From the NCBI GenBank assembly GCA_009840355.1, contig VXNZ01000025.1, positions 150,482 through 214,481 on the forward strand: a stretch of 64,000 bases of DNA. The letters are read 5' to 3'. The notes beneath the pieces were generated by a model. The model was not told the origin of the DNA and did not search any database. It saw only the letters and a program-made list of their open reading frames with translations. The stretch comes from Chloroflexota bacterium. GTDB lineage: Bacteria; Chloroflexota; Dehalococcoidia; Lucifugimonadales; JADFKI01. Both the position numbers and the translations under genes were made by a program. Below are positions 1 to 8,286 of the stretch, piece after piece (the stretch's first letter is position 1; each line of letters starts with the position of its first letter).

Positions 1-1226
1 CGATCTTCTATTCGCCCGCTCACATACGACATGCTGTAGGTGAAAATCCAGAATACTATCGACAGGAAGATGAACAGCTCACGCGCGTTGCCCAAGTATT
101 CAGGGTTGCCCTGAATGAACGCCCTGCCGATTTCTACTACATCGAGCATGCCGATGATATAGACGAGGCTGGTGTCCTTGAACAGCGCGATGAACTGTCC
201 GACGATTGCGGGTATCACATTTCGCACTGCTTGCGGCAATTCGATGAGCAGCGTCGTCTGCCAGCCGGCGAGACCCAGAGCGCGCGCCGCTTCTACCTGA
301 CCGCGAGACAGCGCCTGCAAGCCGCCGCGTATGTTCTCCGCCATGTACGCCGAGCTGAACAGCGTGATGATTATCGCCGCGCGGAACACCGAATTCTGCG
401 GAAAGTCCTCAGGAAACGCAAGCGGCACAAGCACCTGCGACATGAACAGCAGCGTTATCAGCGGCACGCCGCGGAATATCTCGATGAACACAACGCAGAG
501 CAGCTTCACGATGGGAAGGTTACTGCGCCGCCCTAGCGCAAGTGCGATGCCGATCGGCAGGCTTAGCACGATACCCGCGACCGCAAGCAGCAGGTTGAGC
601 ATGAGGCCGCCCCAGTTCACCACGGACACGGGCTGCAAACCGGGTACTCCGGGGATGCCGCGCAGCAGGACGAGAATCAGCAGGAATACGATGACGCCGA
701 ATATCACGACGCGTTGCACGGTGATCAGAGATGTGTACCGCACCAGCGCCCAACCGACGAACACCGCGGGCAGGTTGGCGAGCAGCAAGATCCGCACGTC
801 CATACCCATACGCTCGAAGCTATACGGCAGGAATGCGAGCGCCGCCGACACTATCGCGACCGACAGCGCAATCTTCTTGCCTACCGCGCCGGACAATCCC
901 CATGCCATGCCTAGCAGCACGGTCACGAGTATCAGCCCGGCCTGTGGTCGCCAGAAGCAGTTCTGCCCCGGGCATGCGAGTTCGGTGTTGTATTGTCCGA
1001 TGAAGAAACCGCCGCCTACGGTCGCTATCACAGTCCAGTCCGCGCCGCCAAGCAGCGCCCAGCTGAGGGAGAACCATGCGGCGATGAGTATCAGTATGCC
1101 CGAGACGACTGTGAGGACGCCGCTAGAGAACGACGAGAATAGATTCTCGCGAATCCAAGCGGATGCGCCTCCATCGTATCGAGGAGGTGGGAGTTGGTCC
1201 GGAGGAGGCGCGCTGCTAACTACCAT
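1..1226 (-). CDS. aapM: General L-amino-acid ABC transporter permease AapM (3' end cut by window edge)
   Basis: Inner-membrane permease subunit of the broad-specificity polar amino-acid importer (AapJQMP family). The reading frame stays open from an ATG at 1226 to the window edge, about 408 codons; it starts MVVSSAPPPDQ and then shows hydrophobic segments and the periplasmic stretch ACPGQNCFWRPQ typical of AapM. The family is roughly this long, so only a few C-terminal residues should be missing. A Shine-Dalgarno-like GAGGG overlaps the aapQ stop codon, and the gap between the two genes is 9 bases, so the two are translated from one message. The ATPase gene aapP would be expected just beyond the window. 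Confidence 0.88.
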   Translation of the reverse strand, partial: MVVSSAPPPDQLPPPRYDGGASAWIRENLFSSFSSGVLTVVSGILILIAAWFSLSWALLGGADWTVIATVGGGFFIGQYNTELACPGQNCFWRPQAGLILVTVLLGMAWGLSGAVGKKIALSVAIVSAALAFLPYSFERMGMDVRILLLANLPAVFVGWALVRYTSLITVQRVVIFGVIVFLLILVLLRGIPGVPGLQPVSVVNWGGLMLNLLLAVAGIVLSLPIGIALALGRRSNLPIVKLLCVVFIEIFRGVPLITLLFMSQVLVPLAFPEDFPQNSVFRAAIIITLFSSAYMAENIRGGLQALSRGQVEAARALGLAGWQTTLLIELPQAVRNVIPAIVGQFIALFKDTSLVYIIGMLDVVEIGRAFIQGNPEYLGNARELFIFLSIVFWIFTYSMSYVSGRIED

Positions 1227-1235
1227 CGACTACCC

Positions 1236-2426
1236 TCAGGCGAACCTAGTGTATCGGTTATACAGGTTGCCGATTAGCGAATACGAAAGGCTCAAAAATA
1301 GGTACGCGAGCATTATCAGGATGAATATGGAAACTGCTGGTGCCGTCTGTGTCATCGTTTTTGCCACATTCGTCAAGTCTGAATATCCTATTGCGCCGGC
1401 GAGGCTGCTGTTCTTCGTCAGGTTCAGGTATTGGCTGATGAGCGGCGGGATGATGACGCGGAGCGCCTGCGGGAATGTTACATTGCGCAGTGTCACCATC
1501 GGCGACAAGCCCAGAGCGCGCGCCGCTTCGGTCTGCCCTCTGTTGACGGACTGAATGCCCGCGCGCACAATCTCCGCGATGAACGACGATGTGTATATGA
1601 CCAGACCGATCAACAGCGCAAGCAGCCCGGCCGATGCCGTGAATCCGCCTGCGATGCGTCCGAATGCACCTTGCGGTTCGGGGACGGAGATTACGAACGG
1701 CATCGCGCCCATCGCCGCCATCACGACAACCCAGCCAACTGCGGCGCCGAGTATCGCAGTAACAAAGCCGAATACGACCGGATACGACGACGCGCCCGTT
1801 AGCTCTTCATGGCGCGTTCTGAAGCGATGCACCACGAAGCCAGCGAAGATAGAGGCAGCGAACAGTGCCAGCCATATCAGCGTCGCATCGCCTCTTACCG
1901 GCACGGGGAACGGCGTGGAGACTCCCGCGTTGTTGATGTACAGGTTGCCGAGCACCACATAGCCTTCGCGCACGGGAGGCAAGGCGAGCATGATGTAGAA
2001 CCAAAAGAATAGCTGAACCAGCAACGGCACATTGCGGAAGAATTCTACGTACGCCGTGGCAATCTTGGCGACAAGCCAGTTGCTGGACAGCCGCATCACG
2101 CCCACGACAATGCCCAGCGCAGTGGCAAGTATCACGCCGACTATCGACACAAACACAGTGTTGGTGAACGCAACGAAGAAGGCATACAAGAATGTGTCGG
2201 ACGACTCGTACGAAAGGAAGTGCTGCCCGATGGGTGTCTGGTATGCGCGGTCAAGGAAGCTGAAGCCGTATGGGATTTCCCTATCGTCTATCGCGTTGCC
2301 GATGTTGATAAAGAACCACGACACCAACACTACAACCAGAATGCCCGACACTATCTGAGACGCCCACTGAATCACTTGGGCGTGTCTCCATACGGGGATT
2401 CCTTGATATGTCAGATTTCGCATCAT
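1236..2426 (-). CDS. aapQ: General L-amino-acid ABC transporter permease AapQ
   Basis: Partner permease of AapM, 396 residues, which pairs with it to form the membrane channel for amino-acid uptake. The N-terminal half has a transmembrane segment and a long periplasmic insertion (residues about 50-90). The C-terminal half carries the binding-protein-dependent permease signature, with an EIVRAGIQSVNRGQTEAARALG segment split around residues 295-315 that is the coupling helix contacting the ATPase. It lies downstream of aapJ, separated by a 300-base spacer with a strong hairpin, and upstream of aapM. The start at 2426 has a second in-frame ATG directly after it. GGAG lies upstream but is rather far away. 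Confidence 0.9.
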   Translation of the reverse strand: MMRNLTYQGIPVWRHAQVIQWASQIVSGILVVVLVSWFFINIGNAIDDREIPYGFSFLDRAYQTPIGQHFLSYESSDTFLYAFFVAFTNTVFVSIVGVILATALGIVVGVMRLSSNWLVAKIATAYVEFFRNVPLLVQLFFWFYIMLALPPVREGYVVLGNLYINNAGVSTPFPVPVRGDATLIWLALFAASIFAGFVVHRFRTRHEELTGASSYPVVFGFVTAILGAAVGWVVVMAAMGAMPFVISVPEPQGAFGRIAGGFTASAGLLALLIGLVIYTSSFIAEIVRAGIQSVNRGQTEAARALGLSPMVTLRNVTFPQALRVIIPPLISQYLNLTKNSSLAGAIGYSDLTNVAKTMTQTAPAVSIFILIMLAYLFLSLSYSLIGNLYNRYTRFA

Positions 2427-2640
2427 CTAAGCAGATTCTCCGCGCCTATATTGCTTGCGCCGTAATCCTACCACATGTTTCAACGATTTTTATAATCCCA
2501 CACGGGGTAATTGGCATTTCGTTATAGGGCGAATGCAAGATTTCTCACCCCGCTGCGCTGCGTTCGAAATGGCAGTCCGATTCCTTGCCATCCAATTCTG
2601 CCTATCCTGTGCATCGACGTTAATTTCACGCACACAAAGA
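2427..2640. other. aapJ-aapQ spacer with repeat fragments
   Basis: Non-coding spacer. Bases 2539-2575 resemble one arm of the dispersed palindromic repeat (compare 22523-22554: CACTCCGCTGCGCTGCGTTC against CACCCCGCTGCGCTGCGTTC here). Bases 2606-2622 carry a CCTATCCTGTGCATC motif that recurs in other intergenic spaces. I see no gene in it. Confidence 0.5.
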
Positions 2641-2671
2641 AAGAGCGGCTGGTTGGTCACCAGCCGCTCTT
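2641..2671 (-). terminator. Perfect 13-bp hairpin between aapJ and aapQ
   Basis: A 13-bp perfect stem (2641-2653 with 2659-2671, arm AAGAGCGGCTGGT) with a 5-base loop lies 53 bases past the aapJ stop. On the minus strand it is followed by TCTTTG, only weakly U-rich. The likely role is partial termination or protection of the aapJ mRNA, so that binding protein is made in excess of the permeases. That pattern is known for ABC uptake operons; the role here is inferred. Confidence 0.7.
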
Positions 2672-2723
2672 ATTTTCACTTAATCAGCCGTAGCCGATAT
2701 TTGCGCGTATCGCCAGCGCGGGG

Positions 2724-3899
2724 TTAGCGCGGGGGCGCGGCGTATATCTGTCCACCCTTCGGGCAGTCAGCGCATGGAGCGTCAGCCCATAGAGCGTTGC
2801 GGCCGCCCTCGCGCGGCAGGTTGATGCCGTCCGGACCTAGGTTACGGTCATAAATCTCACCGTAGTTGCCCACAGCGCCAAGTACATCACGCGCTACTGT
2901 CTGGCTTAGTCCCAAACTTTCCTGTCCGAAACTACCTTCGTCTCCTAGCAGACGCTTGGCGGCAGTGTTGTCGCCAGGATTCATGTCGCCTGAAGTCAGA
3001 CCGTATGCCTCGCCGTAGATAAGAATCGCCATTACGGTCTTCACAACGTCAAACCACTGGTCGTCGCCATGCGGCACTACCGGGCCCAGAGGCTCTTCAG
3101 ATATAGTCTCCGGCAGGATTACATGGTCGTCCTTGTTGGCGAAAGCGGAACTGATAGCCGCAAGCTGAGAGCGGTCGTTAGTGAAGGCGTCGCACTGCTC
3201 GCTTTGATAAGCGGCGACTACGGCGTCCGTGTCTTCAAACGTAAGCGGGGTGATGTTCAGATTGTTCTGGTTGGAGAAGTCTTGCAGGTTCAACTCGGTC
3301 GTCGTGCCCTGCGTCACGCACACGGTAGCGTCCTTAAGTTCGAGCGCGCTGGATACTCCGAGCCCCTTGTTGACCAGGAAGCCCTGCCCGTCGTAAAACA
3401 TCGTCTGCGCATAGTTGCCCCACTGCGCGTCGCGGCTAGTAGTCCAGGTAACCGTGCGAACCAGCATATCGACTTCGCCGGACTGAATCGTGGGACCGCG
3501 CTCTGCCGCGCTGATTAGCCGAATCTCAATGGCGTTCGGGTCGCCCAGCACCGCTGCCGCAAGGGCGCGGCACAGGTCAATGTCAAAGCCGACATTGTTG
3601 TTGTTGTTGTCCAAGGATCCGTAGCCGGGGACGTCGTTGCGGCTGGCGCAGATGACTCTGCCGCGCTCTTTGACTGCGGCGAGCCTGTCGCCGGATTCCA
3701 TCATCATCATTGCGTCGCCGCCGGATGCTTGCGCGTCGGCGAGCTCTTGCTCAAGTCCTGTAATCCTAGTCTCTGCTGCCACTAACGCGGCTTGTGCGTC
3801 CGCGAGTTCGGCGCTGCTATCTGCTTGCTGCTGGCACGCGACAAGCGCCAGAACGCCAGCGACTATCAGCATTACCAATAGACTATTGCGAATGGTCAT
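2724..3899 (-). CDS. aapJ: General L-amino-acid ABC transporter substrate-binding lipoprotein AapJ
   Basis: Extracytoplasmic amino-acid receptor delivering substrate to AapQM. It has a lipoprotein signal peptide with lipobox LVAC, a short Ala/Glu/Asp heptad linker (about residues 25-60), and then a type-II periplasmic binding fold beginning DRLAAVKERGRVICAS and including GFDIDLCRALAAAVLGD. The family signature near the C-terminus (AVGNYGEIYDRNLG) is present. I chose the ATG at 3899 (391 residues) over the longer frame because AAAGGAAA sits at proper distance before it and the signal peptide then begins MTIRNS. An unusual run of five Asn (NNNNN) occurs near residue 98. Confidence 0.92.
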   Translation of the reverse strand: MTIRNSLLVMLIVAGVLALVACQQQADSSAELADAQAALVAAETRITGLEQELADAQASGGDAMMMMESGDRLAAVKERGRVICASRNDVPGYGSLDNNNNNVGFDIDLCRALAAAVLGDPNAIEIRLISAAERGPTIQSGEVDMLVRTVTWTTSRDAQWGNYAQTMFYDGQGFLVNKGLGVSSALELKDATVCVTQGTTTELNLQDFSNQNNLNITPLTFEDTDAVVAAYQSEQCDAFTNDRSQLAAISSAFANKDDHVILPETISEEPLGPVVPHGDDQWFDVVKTVMAILIYGEAYGLTSGDMNPGDNTAAKRLLGDEGSFGQESLGLSQTVARDVLGAVGNYGEIYDRNLGPDGINLPREGGRNALWADAPCADCPKGGQIYAAPPR

Positions 3900-3946
3900 A
3901 CAATTTCCTTTCTTGTTTATTCTTATTCCCATTCCATTGCCGATAC

Positions 3947-3952
3947 ATTATA
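3947..3952 (-). promoter_or_regulatory. Probable -10 box of the aap operon
   Basis: A perfect TATAAT on the minus strand lies 48 bases before the chosen aapJ start. The region 17-18 bases upstream has no convincing -35 hexamer, so this is a partial call. Confidence 0.4.
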
Positions 3953-4053
3953 CAATACCGCAATTCGCGTGGAATCTCTACGGATTAGTTGTTCGAGATA
4001 GACTCACTGGGGGTCTGCAAAACCCGCCATTTCGTCGGTAAAGAAGGTAAGCC

Positions 4054-4171
4054 CTCTGGCAGTGACCTATTTTCCCACATCCTTGCGGGTGCAGTATCGT
4101 CGGCGCTGAGACGTTTCACTTCCGTGTTCGGGATGGGAACGGGTGGGGCCATCTAGCTAGAACCACCAAAG
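4054..4171 (-). rRNA. rrf: 5S ribosomal RNA, isolated from other rRNA genes
   Basis: The minus strand carries the conserved 5S core (CCCGTTCCCATCCCGAACAC, then GAAGTGAAACG), about 118 nt. The two ends pair: CTTTGGTGG at the 5' end with CTGCCAGAG at the 3' end, counting G-U pairs. There is no 23S or 16S sequence on either side; the upstream 220 bases are non-coding and hold a good promoter. The gene is therefore transcribed alone rather than as the tail of an rRNA operon. Ends are set by the terminal helix and may be off by a base or two. Confidence 0.93.
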
Positions 4172-4187
4172 GACTTAATCGCAGTCA

Positions 4188-4216
4188 ATGTTACAAGAGA
4201 TTCTAATCGGTGTCAA
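4188..4216 (-). promoter_or_regulatory. Sigma-70-type promoter of the 5S rRNA gene
   Basis: On the minus strand TTGACA (4211-4216), a 17-base spacer and TAACAT (4188-4193) lie about 17 bases before the mature 5S 5' end. The -35 hexamer is a perfect match, the spacing is optimal and the -10 keeps the key TA...T. Confidence 0.7.
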
Positions 4217-4397
4217 CGAATTTCCAGCGATTCCGATGCGGGTTATATGCGACATTCCTATTACCCCATTCCTAGCATTCAGCCGTTAATGCCGCCGCTA
4301 AAGGGAAAGGGACATGCCAAGAATGCTATCATTGCATGAGGAACAGAATGCTTGCGCGAGATAGCGGCCAATCCACAATTATGAGGATGCCCAAGAC

Positions 4398-5162
4398 ATG
4401 TACATCCTGCTAAAGCACAGACGCGACATGGCACGCGGTTCGGGTTCGCGAACGCCCGTCTTTCTAACGACCGAATGGCGGCATCTGGCGATGCTGAACT
4501 ACGAAATCGTGCCAGAAGCGCTTGAGCCGTACTTGCCCGCCGGCACGGTGCTCGATACTTGGCGCGGCAAGCACTACATCAGCGTCGTCGGGCTGTTGTT
4601 TCGCGATACACGACTGTACGGCGTGCCAGTGCCGTTTCATCGCGACTTCGAGGAAATCAACCTGCGCTTCTATGTGCGCCGTGAGGTCGCGGGTGAAGTG
4701 CGACGCGGCGTGGTCTTCATCAAGGAAATCGTGCCCAAGCGCGCCGTTACTTTCGTCGCGCGTGCGCTGTACAACGAGAACTACACGACCTTGCCCACAA
4801 GCCACAGCGTAGAGCGGCAAGGCGCGGGCTTGGCGGTTTCATACGAATGGCGGCAGACGGATTTCACCCACAGCCTTCGCGTTCAAGCGGCGGACGCGCC
4901 GCACCTAATCCGCGACGGCAGCGAGGAAGAGTTCATCGCGGAGCATTACTGGGGATACGCCGCGCAGCGAGACGGCGGCACGCTTGAGTACGAAGTCGAG
5001 CACCCACGCTGGCACATCCGGCGCATCGACAACGCCACGCTGCACTGCGATGTCGAGCGGCTGTACGGCGGCGAGTTCGCGGACCACATCGGTAATACAC
5101 CGGACTCTGCTCTGCTTGCGGACGGTTCGCCGGTCATCGTGCGCAAGGGCGTTCGGATATAG
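4398..5162 (+). CDS. DUF2071 (YqjF-like) family protein
   Basis: Cytosolic protein of 254 residues of the DUF2071/YqjF family, which has an acetoacetate-decarboxylase-like fold but no established reaction. Visible family features are FLTTEWRHLAMLNYEI near the N-terminus, LPAGTVLDTW, YISVVGLLFRDTRLYG, and the FEEINLRFYVRRE strand. A GAGGA about 10 bases before the ATG at 4398 supports that start; an ATG at 4428 (MARGSG) is an alternative that would better match the usual N-terminus. It stands alone between the 5S gene and a convergent aldo/keto reductase. Function is not assigned. Confidence 0.8.
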   Translation: MYILLKHRRDMARGSGSRTPVFLTTEWRHLAMLNYEIVPEALEPYLPAGTVLDTWRGKHYISVVGLLFRDTRLYGVPVPFHRDFEEINLRFYVRREVAGEVRRGVVFIKEIVPKRAVTFVARALYNENYTTLPTSHSVERQGAGLAVSYEWRQTDFTHSLRVQAADAPHLIRDGSEEEFIAEHYWGYAAQRDGGTLEYEVEHPRWHIRRIDNATLHCDVERLYGGEFADHIGNTPDSALLADGSPVIVRKGVRI

Positions 5163-5281
5163 GGAAGATTACGAATAGTCTTGAGTAGCTGAGTTTCTAT
5201 CGTCCCATCCTGACCTTCTCGCAGATTGGGAAGGGACTCACGTTAAGGCGCCTGCAGAAATCGGATTTAGACACCCTTACC

Positions 5282-6214
5282 TTACGCCGCTTCGACTATC
5301 GCGTTCACCTCTGCCACTTCGTCGGCGGTAAGCTGCCACGACGCCGCTCTTGCGTTGGCGATGATTTGCTCTACGCGGGTCGCGCCGGCGATTACGGAGC
5401 TTACGGCGTCGTTGGCGAGCAGCCAGGCGAACGCCAGCTCCAGCACCGTATGCCCGCGCGCCTCGCAGAACGCCTCTAGCTTGTCCAGCAGGTCGAAGTT
5501 GGCGTCGGTGAACATGCCGCGGTCGTTCTCCGCTAGGCGCGTTCCCGTCGGCACTGCTTCTCCACGACGGTACTTGCCCGTCAGGAAGCCGTTCGCCAGC
5601 GGATAGTACGGCAGTATTCCCACGCCGTACGCATCGCAGAACGGCACAAGCTCGGTCTCGATTTCCCTGTCCATCAGGCTGTAGCGCGGCTGCACGCTCG
5701 CGAACGATGCGACGCCCAGAGACCGCGATGTCCACGCCGCCTCGCAAACTTGCCAAGCCGTGAAGTTGGAGCAGCCGATATAGCGAACCTTGCCCTGCCG
5801 CACGAGGTCGTCCAGCGCGCGCAGTGTCTCTTCGATTGGCACATTGGGGTCGTGCCAGTGTATCTGGTACAGGTCGATGTAGTCGGTCTGCAGGCGACAC
5901 AGGCTGTCTTCCACCGCCGCCATGATGTGCTGCCGAGAGTTGCCGCCGTCATTGGGGCCGTCGCCCACTGTGCTCGACACTTTAGTAGCGATGACTGCCT
6001 TGTCGCGCTTGCCCTTCAGCGCGCGTCCGATGTAGTCCTCGGAGTAACCATCGCCGTAGCTATTGGATGTGTCGATCATAGTAACGCCCATATCCAAGGC
6101 GTGGTTAATGACGAGCGCCGTAGCGTCCGCGTCTAGTCTGCGACCGAAGTTGTTCGTGCCCAAACCAATAGCCGAGACCTTCAAACCCGACTTGCCCAGA
6201 TAACGATATTCCAA
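5282..6214 (-). CDS. Aldo/keto reductase family oxidoreductase
   Basis: NADPH-dependent (beta/alpha)8-barrel reductase of 310 residues. The catalytic tetrad is recognisable as Asp48 and Tyr53 in DTSNSYGDG, Lys78 in ATKVSS and His119 in QIHWHD. The N-terminal MEYRYLGKSGLKVSAIGLG and the C-terminal VIAGATRVEQI motif place it with the YhdN/Tas-like general reductases rather than aldose reductases. Substrate cannot be read from sequence. It is monocistronic; upstream lies a short GC-rich repeat fragment (6253-6279). Confidence 0.9.
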   Translation of the reverse strand: MEYRYLGKSGLKVSAIGLGTNNFGRRLDADATALVINHALDMGVTMIDTSNSYGDGYSEDYIGRALKGKRDKAVIATKVSSTVGDGPNDGGNSRQHIMAAVEDSLCRLQTDYIDLYQIHWHDPNVPIEETLRALDDLVRQGKVRYIGCSNFTAWQVCEAAWTSRSLGVASFASVQPRYSLMDREIETELVPFCDAYGVGILPYYPLANGFLTGKYRRGEAVPTGTRLAENDRGMFTDANFDLLDKLEAFCEARGHTVLELAFAWLLANDAVSSVIAGATRVEQIIANARAASWQLTADEVAEVNAIVEAA

Positions 6215-6252
6215 TTTCCCTATTCCTTTCAGTTCAGTTCCCCAAAATTCCT

Positions 6253-6279
6253 ACTCCCAAAAGGGGAAAGGTTAGGATG
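6253..6279 (+). repeat. Fragment of the GC-rich hairpin repeat (family B)
   Basis: CCCAAAAGGGGAAAGGTTAGGATGG matches the second half of the longer copies at 13657 and 63599 (GGGGGAAGGTTAGGATGGGG). It lies in the spacer between aldo/keto reductase and comB. Confidence 0.55.
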
Positions 6280-6331
6280 GAGCATAGCAAGTCTAAAGGC
6301 AATCTTGCTTTTGTCGTTCAGCCTAAATCGT

Positions 6332-7024
6332 TCAGTCCAAGTCCCACCGTCGCGCAACTAGCAGCCCATCCTCTCGTTCCACTTTGATAGCAAAGTCCAC
6401 GCTGTCGATTTGCAGCGCGATGTCGCGGTCTTCCGGGTGATACTGCGGCTGCGACGGGTCGTCGAACTTCTGCGATTCTTCACCGGCGAGCACCAGCGCG
6501 CGAACGGCGTCGCGGTCAGGCTGCCGTCCCTGCAATAGATTGCGCATATAGAACGCGCACTGCTCGTCTTCGTCCGCACTGATACGTGCTTCCCAACCCA
6601 TCGCCACGATGGTTACGAGGTCGGGGTCGTCTCGTAGTATGGCATTCGCGGTCGCCTTGGCGATGACCAGTGAGCCGGCATATATCTGCGAGGCGTTCGC
6701 TGCTGCGCTCATGCCGACCGTTCCGGCGCGCGTGGACTGTATTAGCGTCTTGCCACCCACATTGGAGTCTAGCATTTCGTAGGGCGAGTTGCCCATATCG
6801 AACCCATCCGGGCGGATGCCATTCACCTCGCCGATGCACATCTCGCCAACGCCGTTCTCTCGCAGCTGCAGCGCCTCGTCCACTTCCGCAACCAGCACAA
6901 TTTTCTCCGCGCCGTTCCTGAAAGCGACCGCCGCCGTGGTAAACGCGCGAAACACATCAACTATCACCACCGTACCGCGCGCTTCCTGCGCTCCCCTGAG
7001 CAAGCTACCTATTCGTATCTCCAA
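6332..7024 (-). CDS. comB: 2-phosphosulfolactate phosphatase (ComB) family protein
   Basis: Member of the ComB family, 230 residues; the named activity is Mg-dependent dephosphorylation of 2-phospho-3-sulfolactate, a step of coenzyme M synthesis in methanogens. Family motifs are VIVDVFRAFTTAAVAFRNGA at residues 20-39, GEVNGIRPDGFDMGNSP around 64-80, and STRAGTVG around 97-104. Bacterial members are common in genomes without other coenzyme M genes, so sulfolactate metabolism or another phosphatase role is equally possible. No sulfonate pathway genes lie nearby; it sits alone between the aldo/keto reductase and ispH. Confidence 0.85.
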   Translation of the reverse strand: MEIRIGSLLRGAQEARGTVVIVDVFRAFTTAAVAFRNGAEKIVLVAEVDEALQLRENGVGEMCIGEVNGIRPDGFDMGNSPYEMLDSNVGGKTLIQSTRAGTVGMSAAANASQIYAGSLVIAKATANAILRDDPDLVTIVAMGWEARISADEDEQCAFYMRNLLQGRQPDRDAVRALVLAGEESQKFDDPSQPQYHPEDRDIALQIDSVDFAIKVEREDGLLVARRWDLD

Positions 7025-7159
7025 CCTATTACCTCTGTCGTTTTAACTTATTATGTATGGGCGTATCGCACATGGATTAGCTGCTATTGCTTTGACCACA
7101 ATTGCCTTGTTGATTCGCGCATGGCTCGCACGCCAACTTGCCAATCCGGCGCGCGCAGA

Positions 7160-8062
7160 CTAATCGCGCATTTCCGGGGGCAGCACAAAGGATATATCTT
7201 CCATGCCCATGCCCACTTCGATTATTTCTTCAGGCTGCAGACGATTGATGATGTTCTGCACCAAGTATTCCGGAGTCGATGCACCTGATGTTATTCCGAC
7301 ATGTTCCACGCCTTCGAGCCATTCGTCGCGCAGACCGCCTGCGTCGTCTATAAGATATGCGGGCACGCCGGCAGATTCCGCGACTTCGCGCAGGCGATTG
7401 CAGTTCGAGCTATTGTCCGCGCCAATGACAAGCACCAAGTCAACCTGTGCAGTCATATCCTTGACCGCCGACTGGCGGTTCGTCGTCGCATAGCACAGGT
7501 CGTTGCGGACAATAGTATCCGGAAACTTGCTTTGGATATTGTCGATGGAACGCTGCGTGTCGTCCACTGATAGTGTAGTCTGCGTTAGCACGGCGATGGG
7601 CGTGGTGTCGTCCCAGTCCGGCAGGTCAAGCTCTTCGCGGTCGTCGATGAGGTGCATGTCCGTCTGCCCCATCGTGCCCTTGACTTCCTGATGCCCGCGA
7701 TGCCCGACGAGGATGATGCGCCGGTCTTCATTGTCGTATCGAATCGCCTCGTTGTGCACCTTCGTGACAAGCGGGCATGTCGCATCGACCACTCGCAGAC
7801 TGCGCGCCTTTGCTTTGGCAAAGTCTTCAGGCGGCGAGCCGTGCGCAGAGAACACCACGCGGGCGCCTTCAGGTATGTCGTCAACATCTTCCACCGTAAC
7901 CGCGCCCTTCGCCTCAAGCGCACCGACGACATACTGGTTGTGCACAATCTGGTGCTTTACATATATGGGCGCGCCGTACCGCTCAAGCGCAATCTCCACG
8001 ATGTCAATCGCTCGGACAACACCGGCGCAAAATCCCCTTGGCGCGCCTATGTAAACCTTCAT
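7160..8062 (-). CDS. ispH: 4-hydroxy-3-methylbut-2-enyl diphosphate reductase IspH
   Basis: Last enzyme of the MEP isoprenoid pathway: a [4Fe-4S] protein converting HMBPP to IPP and DMAPP. The three cluster cysteines are Cys12 (GFCAGV), Cys96 (DATCPLV) and Cys190 (NDLCYATTNRQ). The substrate-binding His41 (IVHNQYV), His74 (SAHGSPP) and the NSSNCNRL motif are present. The length of 300 residues is typical. It shows that this organism makes isoprenoids by the non-mevalonate route. Confidence 0.96.
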   Translation of the reverse strand: MKVYIGAPRGFCAGVVRAIDIVEIALERYGAPIYVKHQIVHNQYVVGALEAKGAVTVEDVDDIPEGARVVFSAHGSPPEDFAKAKARSLRVVDATCPLVTKVHNEAIRYDNEDRRIILVGHRGHQEVKGTMGQTDMHLIDDREELDLPDWDDTTPIAVLTQTTLSVDDTQRSIDNIQSKFPDTIVRNDLCYATTNRQSAVKDMTAQVDLVLVIGADNSSNCNRLREVAESAGVPAYLIDDAGGLRDEWLEGVEHVGITSGASTPEYLVQNIINRLQPEEIIEVGMGMEDISFVLPPEMRD

Positions 8063-8225
8063 TCGTCCCTCCCTTTTTGATCATCGGGTCTGGGCTGTAA
8101 AGTAGTTCAATGTTATCACACGACATAACACCCTTCCCAACTTTAGCCCTTGACGGAGACGGCAAAAGCCGATGCGAGTTCATTCACCGCACCGTTTAAC
8201 AGTTTCATATACGATATAACCTGTC

Positions 8226-8231
8226 TATAAT
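8226..8231 (+). promoter_or_regulatory. Probable -10 box upstream of the aminotransferase
   Basis: A perfect TATAAT lies 55 bases before the start at 8287. The best -35 candidate (TTTCAT, 17 bases upstream) is weak. Confidence 0.35.
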
Positions 8232-8286
8232 ATGTCAGAGCGTTGTCGATTGTAGCATCTGAATGCGCCGGGCTGGGGGAACGCAA

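Noticed and set aside
331..1554. 407-residue open frame on the plus strand
   Set aside because: It is antisense to the well-conserved aapM and aapQ, has no family features and runs across their junction; a GC-skewed shadow.
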